52,525 nucleotides of DNA from an uncultured Prevotellaceae bacterium (GCA_900317305.1 ONGG01000016.1:1-52525); one strand, 5' to 3'; counted from the stretch's first letter, positions 1 through 9,221 are shown. Numbers and translations: made by a program. Notes: generated from the letters alone by a model not told the origin.

Positions 1-123
1 GTTACTCATTTCCAATGAGTTGAGCAAACTTCGAAGCTTTATTTATTCCTATTTTATGTTAAATTATGCAGGTGTCAAAACACTTGCGAAACTTTAGTAA
101 TAATATAAAATCACCGACTAGAT

Positions 124-909
124 ATGAAAAGAACAACTATTTTGATGAAATGCATGACACTGGTTATTGGCCTCATCTTTGTAGGGTGCACGAAAAACGT
201 CAACACCGTTCCCGCAGTCAATGAGAATGAGGACACCACCTCTGTTGAGGAGCAATCCGTAGCCGAGGAGCCTACTGACACCGTAACCACCTATATGAAG
301 GCGCCCGACATCGCTCCGAATGCCAATGGATTTATCAGTTTGAAACAATGTCCCACCACCGACCCACGCCTCAGGGTGGAACTGAACGAGGACCGGACCA
401 CCGCAACCATCTATTACGACAATGAGCTCATCCAGACCCTGACCGACGACGAAGACCCACTGGTCACCGATGGCGACGAGAACCTGATTCATTTCATCGA
501 CGCCAACTTCGATGGCTTTGCCGATATCATCATCGGTCCGTGTGAGTCGCGCACATACAGCACGCTGCTGGTCTGGGACGACAGTGCGAAACAATTCTTC
601 CGCCTGGGCACACTTGGCGACCCCTCTCTGCAGAATCTCATGCTGCACCCTGCAACCAAAACCTTGTTCGAGGGTGGCAGCAACTCATGGTGCTGCGAGT
701 CATACAACAAGAACATCTGGAAGGATGGCAAGATCGTGATGCAAGAGGAACTCATCATCGTCAACGACCCTGAGCAATATGGCGAATACGAAGTGCAGAA
801 CAAGTTCACCCTTCGCAATGCCAACCAAGTGGAGATTTCCTCGCAGGCTTCATCCACAAAACTGCCCGAACTCTGGCAAGGACTCCTCAACGAACTGGAA
901 ATCGAATAG
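124..909 (+). CDS. Putative lipoprotein with a VCBS/XAC2610-like domain
   Basis: A 261-residue protein. The N-terminus is a lipoprotein signal: two lysine/arginine-rich residues, a hydrophobic stretch, then a lipobox ending at Cys22 (FVGC), so it should be lipidated and anchored in the envelope. Residues 25-60 are an acidic Ser/Thr/Glu linker. The core contains DANFDGFADIIIG near residue 128, which resembles the calcium-binding loops of FG-GAP/VCBS repeats and of XAC2610-type proteins. Cysteines in SWCCES near residue 190 could form a disulfide. No operon partner is obvious: the next gene begins 81 bases downstream with its own promoter-like box. I see no consensus promoter directly upstream. 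Function unknown; the domain resemblance is from pattern only. Confidence 0.8.
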   Translation: MKRTTILMKCMTLVIGLIFVGCTKNVNTVPAVNENEDTTSVEEQSVAEEPTDTVTTYMKAPDIAPNANGFISLKQCPTTDPRLRVELNEDRTTATIYYDNELIQTLTDDEDPLVTDGDENLIHFIDANFDGFADIIIGPCESRTYSTLLVWDDSAKQFFRLGTLGDPSLQNLMLHPATKTLFEGGSNSWCCESYNKNIWKDGKIVMQEELIIVNDPEQYGEYEVQNKFTLRNANQVEISSQASSTKLPELWQGLLNELEIE

Positions 910-953
910 GCTCGTCCATACGAAAATGACACGTTCATAGTCCTGCTTCCCGC

Positions 954-961
954 TATCTTTG
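954..961 (+). promoter_or_regulatory. Promoter -7 box (TATCTTTG)
   Basis: TATCTTTG matches the Bacteroidetes -7 consensus TAnnTTTG and lies 29 bases before the start at 991. No clear TTTG -33 box is present at the usual spacing. Confidence 0.55.
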
Positions 962-990
962 CATCGCGAAACCATCAACATGCGAAGATA

Positions 991-1731
991 ATGAGAAAGA
1001 AAAAGAACAGTCAGAGCATCGGCACCACACCCATCGAGTGCACGACAGTGAACGAGGCAGAGACCATCCTCGCTGAGGGCGGCCTGAACACACCAGAGAA
1101 AGAGGCCGACGGTCAGGTAACAACCACGGAAAATGAAGTGGAGCACCTGGTCGCAGTCAAGGATAATGAAGCAGATGACCTGGCCACGACAGATGAAAGT
1201 GAAGTGGCAGACAACATCGCAGTTGCAGATACCGAGAGGGAGAACTGCCCCACCCCTTCGAAAACGGGGACCGTGATCGGTCCCGGTACCGATACCAAAA
1301 CTGAGGCCGAACATCTGATCGACACCCCCGAGCCTGAGACCGTATCCCTTTCCGAGAACATCGAACAGCTGACGGCTTGCCTCCTGCCCGATGAACGTGA
1401 GAAAGCCGGAGTGTCATCCCTGCTGAAAACCGTGTTTGAAGAGCGTGACAAAGGAGCATTCAGCGAACAGACGCTCCGGAGCCTCCGCCAGGCCATCAAT
1501 TACGAACGCGATATCCAAGACGCTTTCCGCCAAGGAGAAATCAAGGGCAGAAACTACAGGATAGAGGAATATCTCATCGAGCACCGCAATGCTGAGGAAG
1601 TGAGACAACTGGGCAGTTCGTCGGCTCCCTCTCGCCCCACCCCACCAGCAAACGTCATCGGCGGACTGAGCGCGGCCGATAGGAAATCTATTTGGGAGCG
1701 GGGAAATGAGAGACGAGTATGCCATCACTGA
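991..1731 (+). CDS. Acidic repeat protein with helical C-terminus, unknown function
   Basis: A 246-residue protein with no signal peptide. Residues about 20-115 are low-complexity and acidic, with degenerate units of about 11 residues (ENEVEHLVAV, DNEADDLATT, ESEVADNIAV). Residues about 120-200 look helical and folded (LLPDEREK, LRQAINYERDIQDAF, GEIKGRNYRIEEYL), followed by a proline/serine linker and a short basic tail. I do not recognise a family. A helical segment with the GEIKGRNxRIEE pattern plus an acidic region would suit a virion-associated or scaffolding protein, and the terminase gene lies 520 bases downstream on the same strand, but that is inference from context. A peptide gene and two terminators separate it from the terminase, so the two are not one transcript. 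Confidence 0.7.
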   Translation: MRKKKNSQSIGTTPIECTTVNEAETILAEGGLNTPEKEADGQVTTTENEVEHLVAVKDNEADDLATTDESEVADNIAVADTERENCPTPSKTGTVIGPGTDTKTEAEHLIDTPEPETVSLSENIEQLTACLLPDEREKAGVSSLLKTVFEERDKGAFSEQTLRSLRQAINYERDIQDAFRQGEIKGRNYRIEEYLIEHRNAEEVRQLGSSSAPSRPTPPANVIGGLSAADRKSIWERGNERRVCHH

Positions 1732-1809
1732 AGGAATATGGATTATTTAAAAAATGTTAATTCGTAAGAGAAAACCCCTTCGATTGTAGAGTATTTCGAT
1801 TTTAAAGTG

Positions 1810-1817
1810 TAATTTTG
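1810..1817 (+). promoter_or_regulatory. Promoter -7 box (TAATTTTG)
   Basis: TAATTTTG fits TAnnTTTG and lies 46 bases before the 57-residue peptide gene at 1864. The -33 region is only loosely TTTG-like. Confidence 0.6.
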
Positions 1818-1863
1818 TCCTGCATTAATAGAATAAAAACAATATCTAAATAAACTTACTTAC

Positions 1864-2037
1864 ATGAAAAGATCTTACACGACCCCAGCAATTAGGCTTC
1901 AAGCAATTGATGCCGAAGACTTCTTGGACAACAGCCTGCCTATTTTCAATGAAGACAATCCTTCTACAGTAGAAAGCGATGTTATCAAGGGCAGCGAAGA
2001 GGTGTTGGGCAACAGCCATTCTGTCTGGGACGAATAA
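1864..2037 (+). CDS. Small peptide, YxxP...VWDE family (57 aa)
   Basis: A short ORF starting MKRSYTTPAIRLQ and ending NSHSVWDE. It has a TAATTTTG promoter box 46 bases upstream and two hairpin terminators just downstream, so it looks like a single-gene transcript. It resembles two other small genes in this window (42441-42629 and 42792-43007): a basic start, an aromatic residue followed by a proline (YTTP here, YIKP and YVKP there), a hydrophobic/small element near residue 20 (FLDNS here, ILGDS and LLAGS there), an acidic variable middle and a Trp-plus-acidic end. There is no classical signal peptide. Role unknown; an exported or processed peptide is possible. Confidence 0.7.
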   Translation: MKRSYTTPAIRLQAIDAEDFLDNSLPIFNEDNPSTVESDVIKGSEEVLGNSHSVWDE

Positions 2038-2061
2038 CCACACTAATCAATTAAGATAAGA

Positions 2062-2110
2062 AATTTTTTTACCGATAAGAAGCCATTTCTTGTCGGTAAA
2101 AATTGTTTTT
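2062..2110 (+). terminator. Intrinsic terminator after the 57-aa peptide gene
   Basis: ACCGATAAGAA pairs with TTCTTGTCGGT around a 5-base loop. The stem is lengthened by flanking T and A runs and is followed by GTTTTT. Confidence 0.7.
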
Positions 2111-2119
2111 CACATATCC

Positions 2120-2145
2120 AACCAGCCTAAAGGCTGGTTTTTTTT
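2120..2145 (+). terminator. Second strong intrinsic terminator
   Basis: AACCAGCC and GGCTGGTT form a perfect 8-bp stem around TAAA, with a run of eight T that begins at the stem end. It isolates the terminase gene from upstream transcription. Confidence 0.9.
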
Positions 2146-2223
2146 GACCTCACCCAGTCACCTTATTTCTTTTCGGCTTCGTTGTCATGGGCAAAATGGC
2201 ACGAAAGATGGCTATCCGTGTGC

Positions 2224-2231
2224 TATTTTTG
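2224..2231 (+). promoter_or_regulatory. Promoter -7 box (TATTTTTG) of the terminase gene
   Basis: TATTTTTG fits TAnnTTTG and lies 18 bases before the ATG at 2250, downstream of two terminators. There is no TTTG at the -33 position, so the promoter may be weak or need an activator. Confidence 0.5.
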
Positions 2232-2249
2232 CATTTTTAAGACAGAGAA

Positions 2250-4430
2250 ATGCCCATGAACAACACCCAGTCGGCCATCCAACATATCCTTGCCGAGAAC
2301 GACCGCCGCAACAAAGCCATAGCCCAACCATTTATTCCCGCTACCGGAGAGGGGGTGCCTCTGCCACGCACCTGTGTGAGGATTGGTGGCTATCTGCCCT
2401 CTCCCATACATATCCCCAACACGATGATGGACGACGAGCGTGTGAGCAGACTGGTGGTGTGTGGCGACATCGACCGGTATGCCCGCTTGTCGTGGCAAAG
2501 TCACGACGAGGCCATGGAAGAGTTCGAGGCCCTGCGCTGCCGACACGACTTCTTCTACTGGGCATGGCGGTATGTGCGCATCAAACCCAAAGACGGAGGC
2601 GACGACATCCCATTCACGCTCAACCGCCCGCAGCGCCGCCTTGTGGAGGTTTTCGAGCGGCAGCGGTTGGAAGGACGGCCCATCCGCGTCATCGTGCTGA
2701 AAGCCAGGCAATGGGGAGGGTCGACGGTGACGCAGATCTACATGGCATGGCTGCAACTCGTTCATCTGAAAGGCCTCAACTCGCTGATTGTGGGCCATGT
2801 GAAGACCGCGTCGGCCGAGGTGAGCAGCATGTTCGACAAAGTGATAGAGCGCTACCCCATCCGCCTGCTAGGCTGTTCCACACTTTGCGAGGAAAAGGAG
2901 CCAAACCATCAGCATATCCCTTCTGACGCAGTGTGCAGCGAGGTGTTCGACCTCGACGACGAGTCGGAGGGCAGCCCCAAATCAACAAGGCTTGACAAGA
3001 AGGCCGGCACCAAAATCATGGGCGACCGCAACACCCGTCTGCTGCGCTACATCCCCCTCCGCAACTGCAAGATCAAGGTGGGGTCGGCCGAGACGCCCAA
3101 CTCCGCCCGTGGTGGCGACTCCGCCCTGGTGCATTGCACCGAGGTGGCCTTCTGGCGCAAGACCGACAACAAGACCCCTGAGGACATCATCCGCTCGGCC
3201 TGTGCCGGTGCCTCCTTCCGCCCCTACACGATGATTGTGTATGAGTCGACGGCCAACGGCACCGGCAATTTCTTCCAACGCGAATACGATGCCGCCAAAC
3301 AGGGAGAGTCGCAGTTCGAGGCGCTCTTCGTGGCATGGTGGCAGATTGAGCAATATGCGCTGGCCACCGACGATGCCACGGCGCTGGCCACCACGCTATG
3401 GCTGCACCGCGAGGAGAGCGCCACCGACAGCGACCGCCGAGAGCCGGGCCGCTATCTGTGGCGCCTATGGGAGATGGGGGCCACGCTCGAGGCCATCAAC
3501 TGGTATGTGAACGAACGCCGGAAATACAACGACCATGGCAACATGGCCGCCGAGTTCCCTTCCGACGACATCGAGGCTTTCCAACAGTCGGGAGCCCATG
3601 TGTTCGACCCCTACCACATCCATTCACTCAGACACAACTGCCGCTTGCCACGCCAGAGGGGCGACCTGTCGGCACAGGCAAAGAAAGGAGCCGGGGCGCT
3701 CGCCTCGCTTCGATTCGACGAGAGCGCCGACGGACAACTGTGGATATGGACACCGCCCGAGACCTTTGCCGACGGCAGGGTGAGCGACCGCTATCTCGTG
3801 GTGGTGGACATCGGCGGACGCAGCGCGAAGGCCGACTGGTCGGTCGTCTGTGTCATCGACCGCTACTGGATGATGGAGGGAGAGCGGCCGGAGGTATGCG
3901 CCCAGTGGTATGGGCATATCGACATGGACCTGCTGGCGTGGAAAGCCGTGCAGGTGGCCCACTACTACGACGATGCCCTGCTCGTCATCGAGTCGAACAC
4001 GCTCGAGACCCACGATGACGACCGGTGGCTGGAGGGCGGCGACCAGTCGTCGTACATCCTCAATGCCATCCGCGATGTCTATCCCCATCTCTATGCACGC
4101 AAGCAGAGCGCCGAGGACATCCGCCGGCGGGCACCCGTGAAATATGGGTTCCACACCAACGTGAAGACCAAGCCCGAAATCATCTCCACACTGATTGAGA
4201 CCGTGAGGGAGGGACTGTATGTGGAGCGCGACGCGCGATGCCTCGACGAATACACCACCTATGTGAGACGGCAGAACGGCAGTTATGGCGCCGTTGACGG
4301 CAAGCACGACGACCTGCTGATGACCCGCGCCATCGGCTTGCACATCTGCTTCCATGAGATGCCCCTTCCAAGGTTCGTGGAAAATGCAAAGCCCAGGCAC
4401 GACATCAACTGCGATGCCGGAATATGGTAA
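2250..4430 (+). CDS. Phage-type terminase large subunit (orphan)
   Basis: A 726-residue protein with the motifs of a DNA-packaging terminase: an ATPase that drives DNA into a prohead and a nuclease that cuts it. The ATPase half has a Walker A-like KARQWGGST (151-159), a Walker B-like stretch near SALVHCTEVAFW (291-302, acidic residue E298) and a coupling motif ESTANG (332-337). The C-terminal RNase H-like nuclease keeps its likely metal-binding acids: D520 in VVVDIGG, E581 in LLVIESN and D687/D688 in GKHDDLLMTRA. The gene is full length and unbroken. No phage genes flank it: an unknown acidic protein lies upstream and a patatin downstream. The only other phage gene seen is a portal at 33221-34699 on the other strand. 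Base composition looks like that of its neighbours, which suggests long residence. Confidence 0.85.
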   Translation: MPMNNTQSAIQHILAENDRRNKAIAQPFIPATGEGVPLPRTCVRIGGYLPSPIHIPNTMMDDERVSRLVVCGDIDRYARLSWQSHDEAMEEFEALRCRHDFFYWAWRYVRIKPKDGGDDIPFTLNRPQRRLVEVFERQRLEGRPIRVIVLKARQWGGSTVTQIYMAWLQLVHLKGLNSLIVGHVKTASAEVSSMFDKVIERYPIRLLGCSTLCEEKEPNHQHIPSDAVCSEVFDLDDESEGSPKSTRLDKKAGTKIMGDRNTRLLRYIPLRNCKIKVGSAETPNSARGGDSALVHCTEVAFWRKTDNKTPEDIIRSACAGASFRPYTMIVYESTANGTGNFFQREYDAAKQGESQFEALFVAWWQIEQYALATDDATALATTLWLHREESATDSDRREPGRYLWRLWEMGATLEAINWYVNERRKYNDHGNMAAEFPSDDIEAFQQSGAHVFDPYHIHSLRHNCRLPRQRGDLSAQAKKGAGALASLRFDESADGQLWIWTPPETFADGRVSDRYLVVVDIGGRSAKADWSVVCVIDRYWMMEGERPEVCAQWYGHIDMDLLAWKAVQVAHYYDDALLVIESNTLETHDDDRWLEGGDQSSYILNAIRDVYPHLYARKQSAEDIRRRAPVKYGFHTNVKTKPEIISTLIETVREGLYVERDARCLDEYTTYVRRQNGSYGAVDGKHDDLLMTRAIGLHICFHEMPLPRFVENAKPRHDINCDAGIW

Positions 4431-4435
4431 AAAGA

Positions 4436-4467
4436 TTTGCCCAATTGTAAGAAAATGTTTACCTTTA
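4436..4467 (+). promoter_or_regulatory. Promoter of the patatin gene
   Basis: TTTG, 20 bases, then TACCTTTA, which is one base off the Bacteroidetes consensus. It lies 19 bases before the ATG at 4487 and begins 5 bases after the terminase stop. Confidence 0.65.
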
Positions 4468-4486
4468 GCCGCTAAAAACAACGATT

Positions 4487-5338
4487 ATGAGAAAAGGACT
4501 AGTGCTCGAGGGCGGAGCAATGCGTGGTTTGTTCTCCGCAGGTGTGATGGATGTGATGATGAAGCATGGCATCGAGTTCGACGGCATCGTGGGCGTATCG
4601 GCAGGGGCGGCGTTTGGCTGCAACTACGTGTCGCGCCAGAAAGGAAGGTCCATCCGATACAACAAGATGATGGCCAAGGACTGGCGCTACTGCAGCATCA
4701 GGTCATGGCTGAAGACCGGCGACCTCTTCGGCGCGCAGTTCGCCTACCATGAGGTGCCCACCCGTCACGACATTTTCGACAACGAGGCGTTCGAGGCCAA
4801 CCCCACGGCATTCTACGTGGTGTGTACCGATGTGGAGACCGGCGAGGCGGTGTACCAGCGCTGCGAGAAGGGAGGGCACACTTTCTTCGATTGGGTGCGG
4901 GCCTCGGCGTCGATGCCGATGGTGTCGCGCGTGGTGCCTTTAGACGGCCGATTGCTGCTCGACGGCGGAGTGGCCGACTCCATCCCGCTGGCGTTCTTCG
5001 AACACGAGGGATACGACCGCAATGTGGTGATTCTCACCCAGCCCGCTGGCTATCAGAAGGGGCACAACCGCCTGATGCCCCTCATGCGGATGAGCCTACG
5101 CCACTACCCCAACATGGTGCGCGCACTCGACCAGCGGCACATCATGTATAATAAGGAGTTGGAGTATGTGGCACAGCGCGAGCAAGCCGGTGCCGCCTAC
5201 GTCATTCGCCCCGACAGCGCGCTCCGCATAGGCCATATCTCGCACAACCCCGCCGAGATGCAAGCCGTCTACGATGAGGGCCGCAAGAAAGGAGAAGCCG
5301 TGATAGCCGACATCAAGGCTTTCCTGGAGAAAGAATGA
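4487..5338 (+). CDS. Patatin-like phospholipase family protein
   Basis: A 283-residue protein with the complete patatin signature: an oxyanion-hole motif GGAMRG (9-14), the nucleophile motif GVSAG with Ser38, and the dyad aspartate in DGG (D159). These enzymes use a Ser-Asp dyad to cleave acyl esters of lipids. There is no signal peptide, so it is probably cytoplasmic or at the inner membrane. The length suits the bacterial YjjU/RssA-type group. It has its own promoter and is followed by a repeat array, so it is probably transcribed alone. The lipid substrate cannot be told from sequence. Confidence 0.9.
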   Translation: MRKGLVLEGGAMRGLFSAGVMDVMMKHGIEFDGIVGVSAGAAFGCNYVSRQKGRSIRYNKMMAKDWRYCSIRSWLKTGDLFGAQFAYHEVPTRHDIFDNEAFEANPTAFYVVCTDVETGEAVYQRCEKGGHTFFDWVRASASMPMVSRVVPLDGRLLLDGGVADSIPLAFFEHEGYDRNVVILTQPAGYQKGHNRLMPLMRMSLRHYPNMVRALDQRHIMYNKELEYVAQREQAGAAYVIRPDSALRIGHISHNPAEMQAVYDEGRKKGEAVIADIKAFLEKE

Positions 5339-5350
5339 ATGGAAAAGGTA

Positions 5351-5529
5351 TGAAGAATGGGCATAATGAGAAAGGTATGAGGAATGGGCATAATGGGCAT
5401 AATGGGCATAATGGGCATAATGGGCACTATGGGTAAGCCTTCACAGCCATCATGCCCACCATGCCCATTGAGCCCATCATGCCCATCATGCCCATTGAGC
5501 CCATCGTGCCCATTGAGCCCATCGTGCCC
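5351..5529. repeat. Composite 9-bp repeat array, left of the four-helix-bundle gene
   Basis: Five or so copies of ATGGGCATA run first, then the central element AAGCCTTCACAGCC (about 5432-5445), then about nine units of the complementary type (ATGCCCATC, with CACC, TTGA and TCGT variants). The two halves are inverted relative to each other. The unit length of 9 keeps most frames open, giving artificial Met-Pro-Ile ORFs. The array at 6152-6466 has the same order and a near-identical central element. Confidence 0.9.
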
Positions 5530-5589
5530 ATCAAATAACAATATTACTCACAATCATCACTAATATCACCAACAAAAAAAACATTCATC

Positions 5590-6147
5590 ATGGAAAGCAA
5601 CGAGTTTCTCCGTCAGGGCAAAAACTACCGTACGCTGAAAGCATTCCAAAAAGCAGAATGCATATATGATGTGACATACTACTTTGCCCATCAATTTCTT
5701 CAACCTGGCGACCGGACTATAGACCAAATGATTCAAGCAGCGCGGTCGGGGAAGCAGAATTTAGCAGAAGGAAACATTGATGGGGTGACATCTCGTGAAA
5801 TGGAAATCAAACTAACCAACGTAAATAGAGCCTCGCTACACGAACTGCTTCTCGACTACGAGGACTATCTTCGTGTTAGAGGATTAGAACAATGGGGTAA
5901 CGATGATCCCCGCTGCATTCAGGCAAGGAAATTCTGCATGAGCCATCTGGATTCCGCTATCTACCGGGAAAAAATCAAGACACGATCTGATGAGACCATT
6001 GCCAATATAGCCATCACACTCATTCATCAGTGCGACGTACTCATTCGTGGGCTCATCGAATGGATGAAACAAAACTTCAAGGAAAATGGTGGAATCAAAG
6101 AAGAAATGTATCGGGCACGAAAAGAATGGATGAATAAAAACAGATGA
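5590..6147 (+). CDS. Four-helix-bundle (S23/IVP-type) protein with suffix domain
   Basis: A 185-residue, mostly helical protein. The first 120 residues match the 23S rRNA intervening-sequence protein / S23 family: a start of the YRTLKAFQKAE type, the conserved RSGKQNLAEG segment near residue 53, and ELLLDYEDYLRVRGLEQW near residue 86. The remainder is the helical C-terminal extension called the four helix bundle suffix domain in Bacteroidetes. Relatives sit inside rRNA intervening sequences, and the same fold is used by Avd, an accessory protein of diversity-generating retroelements; neither an rRNA nor a reverse transcriptase is nearby here. The gene is enclosed by two composite 9-bp arrays in the same orientation, which suggests that gene and repeats form one unit. 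Molecular function unknown. Confidence 0.85.
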   Translation: MESNEFLRQGKNYRTLKAFQKAECIYDVTYYFAHQFLQPGDRTIDQMIQAARSGKQNLAEGNIDGVTSREMEIKLTNVNRASLHELLLDYEDYLRVRGLEQWGNDDPRCIQARKFCMSHLDSAIYREKIKTRSDETIANIAITLIHQCDVLIRGLIEWMKQNFKENGGIKEEMYRARKEWMNKNR

Positions 6148-6151
6148 AAGC

Positions 6152-6466
6152 TTTATGGGCATAATGGGCTCAATGGGCATAATGGGCAAGCTTTCAAAGC
6201 CACCATGCCCATCACGCCCACCGTGCACATCGTGCCCATCAGGCCCACCATGCCCATCAGGCCCATCATGCCCATCATGCCCATCGTGCCCATCACGCCC
6301 ACCATGCCCATCATGCCCACCATGCCCACCATGCCCACCATGCCCACCGTGCCCATCACGCCCATCACGCCCATCATGCCCATCATGCCCACCATGCCCA
6401 TCGTGCCCATCACGCCCATCACGCCCACCGTGCCCACCATGCCCACCATGCCCATCATGCCCACCC
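6152..6466. repeat. Composite 9-bp repeat array between the four-helix-bundle gene and clpB
   Basis: Same plan as the array at 5351-5529: a short ATGGGCATA-type part, the central element AAGCTTTCAAAGCC (about 6189-6202), then about 29 units of ATGCCCATC type with CACC, TCGT, CACG and CAGG variants. It occupies most of the 405 bases without a gene between 6148 and 6552 and ends about 87 bases before clpB. The long ORFs on both strands (Gly-Met-Met-, Met-Pro-Ile- and Cys-Pro-Ser-rich) come from the 9-base period and are not treated as genes. Confidence 0.9.
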
Positions 6467-6552
6467 CATCTGCCATTTTGTCATGTTTTTCTCAAATGGA
6501 ATGGATTTTGCGCTCTTGGGGCAGAAAACAAAAATAAAGAAAGGAGAAAAAC

Positions 6553-9141
6553 ATGACATTCGACAAATTCACCATCAAAGCACAAGAGGCCGTGCAAGAA
6601 GCAGTGAGCACGGCCGAGCGCAATGGCCAACAAGCCATAGAGCCTGAGCACCTGCTCAAAGGCATATTGGTAAAAGGCAAAGACATCTGCAACTACATTT
6701 TCCAAAAACTGGGAGCCAACGCCGCACAAGTGGAAAAGGTGACCGACAGCGAAATCGCACACCTCACCCGCGTGCAAGGCGGAGAGCCCTATTTCAGCAG
6801 CACCACCAACACCGTGCTACAACGCACCCTCGACATCTCACAGAAAATGGGCGACGAGTTCGTGTCGATAGAGCCCATGCTCATCGCACTGCTCACCGTA
6901 CAGTCTACCGCCAGCCGCATCCTGCGCGATGCCGGCGTCGGCGAGAACGACCTGCGCGCCGCCATCAACGAACTGCGTCAGGGCAGCAACGTGAGGTCGC
7001 AATCGGCCGAGGACAACTACCAGAGCCTGTCGAAATACGCCAAGAACCTGGTGGAGGCCGCCCGAGCCGGAAAACTCGACCCCGTGATTGGCCGCGACGA
7101 TGAGATACGCCGGTTGCTGCAAATCCTCTCGCGCCGCACGAAGAACAACCCCGTGCTCATCGGTGAGCCCGGAACCGGAAAGACCGCCATCGTGGAGGGC
7201 CTGGCCGGACGTATCGTGCGCGGCGACGTGCCCGAGAACCTGAAAGACAAGCAAATCTACTCGCTCGACATGGGACAGCTCATCGCCGGTGCGAAATACA
7301 AAGGCGAGTTCGAGGAGCGACTGAAGAGCGTCATCAACGAGGTGGTGAAGAGCGACGGCAACATCATCCTCTTCATCGACGAGATACACACGCTCGTGGG
7401 GGCTGGGGCCAGCGAGGGCGCCATGGACGCCGCCAACATCCTCAAGCCTGCTCTCGCCCGTGGCGAACTGAGGGCCATCGGTGCCACCACACTCAACGAA
7501 TACCAGAAATACTTCGAGAAAGACAAGGCACTGGAGCGACGCTTCCAGACCGTGATGGTGGACGAACCCGACGAGGCCAGCGCCATCAGTATCCTCCGCG
7601 GACTGAAAGAGCGCTACGAAAACCACCACAAGGTGCGTATCCAAGACGATGCCTGCATCGCCGCCGTGAAACTCTCGGAGCGATACATCAGCGACCGGTT
7701 CCTGCCCGACAAGGCCATCGACCTGATGGACGAGGCCGCCGCCAAACTGCGTATGGAGCGCGACTCCGTGCCCGAGGAACTCGACGAGATCACCCGCAAA
7801 CTGAAACAGCTCGAGATAGAACGCGAGGCCATCAAGCGCGAGGACGACCAGCCCAAACTGGCACAACTCGACAAGGACATCGCCGAACTGCACGACCAAG
7901 AGGCCGCCTTCAAGGCCAAATGGGAAGGCGAGAAAGCCCTCGTAGACCGCATCCAGCAGAACAAGCAGCAGATGGAGCAGCTGAAGTTTGAGGCCGACAA
8001 GGCCGAGCGCGAGGGCAACTACGGCCGCGTGGCCGAGATACGCTACGGCAAACTGCAGGCCCTGGAGCAGGAAATTGAGAACACCATGAGCCAACTGAAG
8101 GAGACGCAAGGTGGCGACTCGATGGTGCGCGAGGAGGTGACGGCCGACGACATCGCCGAGGTGGTGAGCCGCTGGACAGGCATCCCCGTGACCAGGATGA
8201 TGCAGAGCGAGCGCGAGAAACTGCTCCATCTGGAAGAGGAACTGCACAAGCGGGTCATCGGACAGGAGGAGGCCATCACTGCCGTGAGCGACGCCGTAAG
8301 GCGGTCGCGTGCCGGACTGCAAGACCCCAAGCGCCCCATCGCCTCGTTCATCTTCATGGGAACGACAGGCGTGGGCAAGACCGAACTGGCCAAGGCACTC
8401 GCCGAATACCTCTTCAACGACGAGAGTATGATGACGCGTATCGACATGAGCGAGTATATGGAGAAATACAGTGTGTCGCGCCTCATCGGTGCCCCTCCGG
8501 GATACGTGGGCTACGATGAGGGAGGCCAACTCACCGAGGCCGTTCGCCGCAAGCCCTACTCCGTGGTGCTCTTCGACGAAATAGAGAAAGCCCACCCCGA
8601 TGTGTTCAACATCCTGCTGCAAGTGCTCGACGATGGCCGGCTCACCGACAACAAGGGCCGCACGGTGAACTTCAAGAACACCATCATCATCATGACATCG
8701 AACCTAGGCAGCCAGTACATCCAGTCGCAGTTCGAGAAACTCGACGACAGCAACCGCACCTCGCTCATCGAGGAGACCAAGGCGCAGGTGATGGAGATGC
8801 TGAAGAAGACCATCAGGCCCGAGTTCCTCAACCGTATCGACGAGACCATCATGTTCCTGCCGCTCACCAAGAGCGAGATAGCCGACGTGGTGTGCCTGCA
8901 AATCGACGCGGTGAAGAGGATGCTCGCCCCACAAGGGTTCGAGCTCGAGGTGACACCTCACGCCATCGACTACCTGGCCGAGATGGGCTACGACCCTGAG
9001 TTTGGCGCCCGCCCCGTGAAGCGTGCCATCCAGCGATACGTGCTCAACGACCTCTCACGCCGCATCCTGGCCGAGGAGGTGAGCCGCGACAAGCCCATCA
9101 TCATCGACTCCTTCGGAAACGAGTTGGTGTTCAGGAACTAA
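6553..9141 (+). CDS. clpB: ATP-dependent disaggregase ClpB
   Basis: An 862-residue Hsp100 disaggregase that works with the DnaK system to pull apart protein aggregates in the cytoplasm. Domains in order: a Clp-N domain (1-145) containing [13 protein letters not shown]+ module 1 with Walker A GEPGTGKT (204-211) and a FIDEIHT Walker B; the coiled-coil middle domain (about 410-530) that distinguishes ClpB from ClpA/ClpC; AAA+ module 2 with Walker A GTTGVGKT (603-610) and a [10 protein letters not shown] Walker B; and a C-terminal D2-small domain. Length is normal for the family. An AAGGAG ribosome site lies 6 bases before the start, unusual in this window. The upstream region is mostly a repeat array, so array length could affect expression. 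Confidence 0.98.
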   Translation: MTFDKFTIKAQEAVQEAVSTAERNGQQAIEPEHLLKGILVKGKDICNYIFQKLGANAAQVEKVTDSEIAHLTRVQGGEPYFSSTTNTVLQRTLDISQKMGDEFVSIEPMLIALLTVQSTASRILRDAGVGENDLRAAINELRQGSNVRSQSAEDNYQSLSKYAKNLVEAARAGKLDPVIGRDDEIRRLLQILSRRTKNNPVLIGEPGTGKTAIVEGLAGRIVRGDVPENLKDKQIYSLDMGQLIAGAKYKGEFEERLKSVINEVVKSDGNIILFIDEIHTLVGAGASEGAMDAANILKPALARGELRAIGATTLNEYQKYFEKDKALERRFQTVMVDEPDEASAISILRGLKERYENHHKVRIQDDACIAAVKLSERYISDRFLPDKAIDLMDEAAAKLRMERDSVPEELDEITRKLKQLEIEREAIKREDDQPKLAQLDKDIAELHDQEAAFKAKWEGEKALVDRIQQNKQQMEQLKFEADKAEREGNYGRVAEIRYGKLQALEQEIENTMSQLKETQGGDSMVREEVTADDIAEVVSRWTGIPVTRMMQSEREKLLHLEEELHKRVIGQEEAITAVSDAVRRSRAGLQDPKRPIASFIFMGTTGVGKTELAKALAEYLFNDESMMTRIDMSEYMEKYSVSRLIGAPPGYVGYDEGGQLTEAVRRKPYSVVLFDEIEKAHPDVFNILLQVLDDGRLTDNKGRTVNFKNTIIIMTSNLGSQYIQSQFEKLDDSNRTSLIEETKAQVMEMLKKTIRPEFLNRIDETIMFLPLTKSEIADVVCLQIDAVKRMLAPQGFELEVTPHAIDYLAEMGYDPEFGARPVKRAIQRYVLNDLSRRILAEEVSRDKPIIIDSFGNELVFRN

Positions 9142-9221
9142 CGGCAAACCCACACGTCGCAAACAGCACCGCAAGGAGTAAAGACAGGGCTATCATCATG
9201 ACTTTGGCCCAAGACAGCAAC

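Noticed and set aside
2090-2926. 278-residue ORF starting before the terminase
   Set aside because: It spans a terminator hairpin and overlaps the terminase in another frame; arginine-rich shadow.
5351-6466. The 9-bp arrays as a CRISPR
   Set aside because: No spacers: units are contiguous, short and degenerate, and no cas genes are present.
5269-6537. Long ORFs in several frames rich in Met-Pro-Ile, Gly-Met-Val or Cys-Pro-Ser
   Set aside because: They come from 9-bp tandem repeats, whose period keeps frames open; no start signals or non-repeat protein content.
6838-8622. 594-residue minus-strand ORF across clpB
   Set aside because: Shadow of clpB; His/Val/Leu-rich with no domain.
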